NCBI GenBank assembly: GCA_937923145.1
Contig: CALAJT010000027.1
Location: forward strand, 1 to 64,000
From: an uncultured Rubritalea sp.
GTDB taxonomy: Bacteria; Verrucomicrobiota; Verrucomicrobiia; Verrucomicrobiales; Akkermansiaceae
Reading direction: 5' to 3'
DNA length: 64,000 bases
Positions within the stretch are counted from its first letter, which is position 1, and each line of letters starts with the position of its first letter. A model generated the notes under the pieces. That model was not told the DNA's origin. It worked only from the letters and a program-made list of their open reading frames with translations, and did no database searches. The translations under genes and the position numbers were made by a program. Positions 62,838-64,000 of the stretch are shown here, one piece after another.

Positions 62838-63554
62838 TTAAAATGGAGTCGTTTTAGAAATAGCCTCATGAAGTAATCGAGATGGCCATTGTCCTGGTGC
62901 AGTAGGTTTGTCACCCAGGTAACCGTAATTCAACACTGATCCCAGTTGAGCATAAAGTAATCTAGAAGTAGGAGCTAGAGGACCCATCCCCATTATTGAC
63001 ACTGCGATAGACTGGCTCTCCTGCAAAACTTTTGCACAGCTGAAAATATCTTCTACGCAATTATGGTAAACAGCTATCTTCGCTATATCTGCACCGCTAT
63101 CTGTAGCTTGATTTATTTTATCTCTCAGAACATCTGCATCTGGAGTGCGTTTAAAATCGTGAAATGAAGCAATCACCAGACTATTCATGCTTTGCGCGTA
63201 TTCAGCCGCCTCTCCCATAATTTCATAATTAGCTAGCTCAATATCTACAAAAGTAGCCAGAGGTGCCAAGCCTTTGATGAGTTGAGAGCGTTGCTCGATA
63301 GTCAGTTCATTGTCTCCACCCGCGCCTCCTTCATTATTGCACCTAGCAGTTATTAGAGTCTGGAGAGGGGAGTTCTTTAGCTTGAGTAAGACCTCCTTTA
63401 CTTTAGATAACTGTGGAACCAAGCCATCTAAGCGAAACTCGATGATATCAGATTCTGCCGCTGAAAAGGGGTAGTCTAGTAATGCTGCACTCGCTACGGA
63501 TGCTACTGTTTTAGGGCTTGTTGGTAGACTGGGATGTGATCTTCTTACGCTCAT
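62838..63554 (-). CDS. aroD: 3-dehydroquinate dehydratase, type I
   Basis: 238 residues. Third step of the shikimate pathway. Type I features: EFRLDGL near the start, LITARCNNEGG, VDIELAN, VIASFHDFKRTPD (catalytic His) and ADIAKIAVYHN (Schiff-base Lys). Convergent with recG with 17 bases between stops. Confidence 0.92.
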   Translation of the reverse strand: MSVRRSHPSLPTSPKTVASVASAALLDYPFSAAESDIIEFRLDGLVPQLSKVKEVLLKLKNSPLQTLITARCNNEGGAGGDNELTIEQRSQLIKGLAPLATFVDIELANYEIMGEAAEYAQSMNSLVIASFHDFKRTPDADVLRDKINQATDSGADIAKIAVYHNCVEDIFSCAKVLQESQSIAVSIMGMGPLAPTSRLLYAQLGSVLNYGYLGDKPTAPGQWPSRLLHEAISKTTPF

Positions 63555-63645
63555 TTCTATCGCTATAAAAACTTGTTTTTAGTCGCAATGTCAACCAGTA
63601 GAAGCAACTTCTAGCAGAAAAATGTAAGAAAGTTGGTTTGGAGGT

Positions 63646-63675
63646 TTGACATCATGTGTGAAAAAAGAGTTATAT
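63646..63675 (+). promoter_or_regulatory. Candidate promoter of the gene at the right edge
   Basis: TTGACA at 63646-63651 and TTATAT at 63670-63675, spacer 18. Downstream ATG at 63744. One of the better -35 boxes in the window. Confidence 0.45.
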
Positions 63676-63743
63676 AGTAATGAGCAGAACATAGTACCGT
63701 TTACCTACACACACCTACTTAACATCTTAATTTTTTATTGCTT

Positions 63744-64000
63744 ATGAGTGACGATAATAACAGACCTAATTCAAATACATCTAAAACGCAACCGATCAAG
63801 AAAACCTCAGCAGTTCCTCTCAGAAAAGAGACAGTTCGAGTAACTCTAAAAGCCCCAGGTGCTAAGCCAAGTGCAAAGATCACGTCAGCAGTTTCTACTG
63901 CACCTCTGCAATCTCCTAATATTCCAGCTCCCACCATTCCTCTAGGAAGTAGTATGGCACCTGCACCATCTGCACCATCTGCACCTAAAGCGATGACTCC
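63744..64000 (+). CDS. Pro/Ala/Ser-rich hypothetical protein, truncated by the window
   Basis: 85 codons visible, continuing past the right edge. Opens MSDDNNRPNSNTSKTQPIKK and contains KETVRVTLKAPGA, a motif I associate with verrucomicrobial low-complexity proteins, followed by repeats of APSAPSAP. Disordered and positively charged. No function can be assigned from the fragment. Confidence 0.65.
   Translation, partial: MSDDNNRPNSNTSKTQPIKKTSAVPLRKETVRVTLKAPGAKPSAKITSAVSTAPLQSPNIPAPTIPLGSSMAPAPSAPSAPKAMT

Noticed and set aside
63719-63937. 72-codon minus-strand frame at the right edge
   Set aside because: Opposite the start of a plus-strand Pro/Ala-rich gene that has a promoter candidate and a characteristic N-terminus; the minus frame is a shadow.

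Overview
The window reads as a chromosomal segment of a marine-type Verrucomicrobiota bacterium (Verrucomicrobiales; a Rubritalea- or Akkermansiaceae-like lineage is my inference). The base composition is AT-leaning. Pointers to the phylum are three PEP-CTERM exported proteins, a paired DUF1552 and cytochrome-c/DUF1592 couple typical of the Planctomycetota-Verrucomicrobiota group, DUF5069, DUF4259 and DUF4212 proteins, and a ThuA-domain exported protein. It is mostly housekeeping core genome with a few scars and insertions. There is no rRNA operon, prophage or CRISPR array.

Region 1 (1-8.3 kb): exported serine-protease-like lipoprotein, thrS (lacking the TGS domain), infC (rare AUA start), a decayed gene interrupted by a dead IS5-type element, a MYG1-family protein, and selB with an infA-like gene. 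Region 2 (8.5-13.1 kb): DUF5069 protein, pyrC, moaA, phoH, and selD on the opposite strand. selD is itself a selenoprotein gene: the reading frame starts at 13078 and crosses an in-frame UGA at the active-site position. selB plus selD show selenocysteine biology; moaA (and an E1-like MoeB/ThiF-rhodanese at 36.7-37.9 kb) would fit molybdenum selenoenzymes such as formate dehydrogenase, but none lies in the window.

Region 3 (13.2-18.8 kb): membrane protein, acpP, a conserved protein with a LysM/inactive-YkuD-like partner, accA, a ThuA-domain protein, a GbsR/MarR-like regulator and tRNA-Phe. Region 4 (18.9-23.7 kb): a Tro-type metal ABC transporter whose first permease carries a fused DtxR-like regulator domain, with a vapBC-type toxin-antitoxin pair lodged between the two permease genes. 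Region 5 (23.7-29.4 kb): two large membrane-anchored P-loop GTPases facing an exported M23 peptidase and its small exported partner.

Region 6 (29.5-31.9 kb): remains of a TetR-controlled RND efflux operon. TetR and the outer-membrane factor are intact, but an internal deletion joins the start of the membrane fusion protein to the last codons of the pump. Region 7 (31.9-40.5 kb): PEP-CTERM protein, DUF1552 and DUF1592 proteins, MoeB-rhodanese, a two-subunit sodium:solute symporter, and a second internally deleted copy of the same IS5-type element. Region 8 (40.5-46.2 kb): PIN-PhoH protein, a four-gene ExbB/ExbD/TonB-like/zinc-ribbon operon, and fabF.

Region 9 (46.2-56.8 kb): lactate dehydrogenase, CYTH protein, DUF4259 protein, lpdA, a tRNA/rRNA methylase, mutY, a remnant of a small acidic exported protein, an ABC-2-like membrane protein gene split by an in-frame UGA, then zinc-ribbon protein/pdxA/M16 protease, and hisD. 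Region 10 (57.0-64 kb): two paralogous leishmanolysin-like PEP-CTERM metalloproteases, recJ-recG, aroD, and a truncated Pro/Ala-rich protein at the right edge.

Most striking points: UGA-encoded Sec in selD with a fitting hairpin, the unexplained in-frame UGA at 52066, the AUA start of infC, the toxin-antitoxin pair in the metal-transport operon, the collapsed efflux operon, and the two-GTPase locus.
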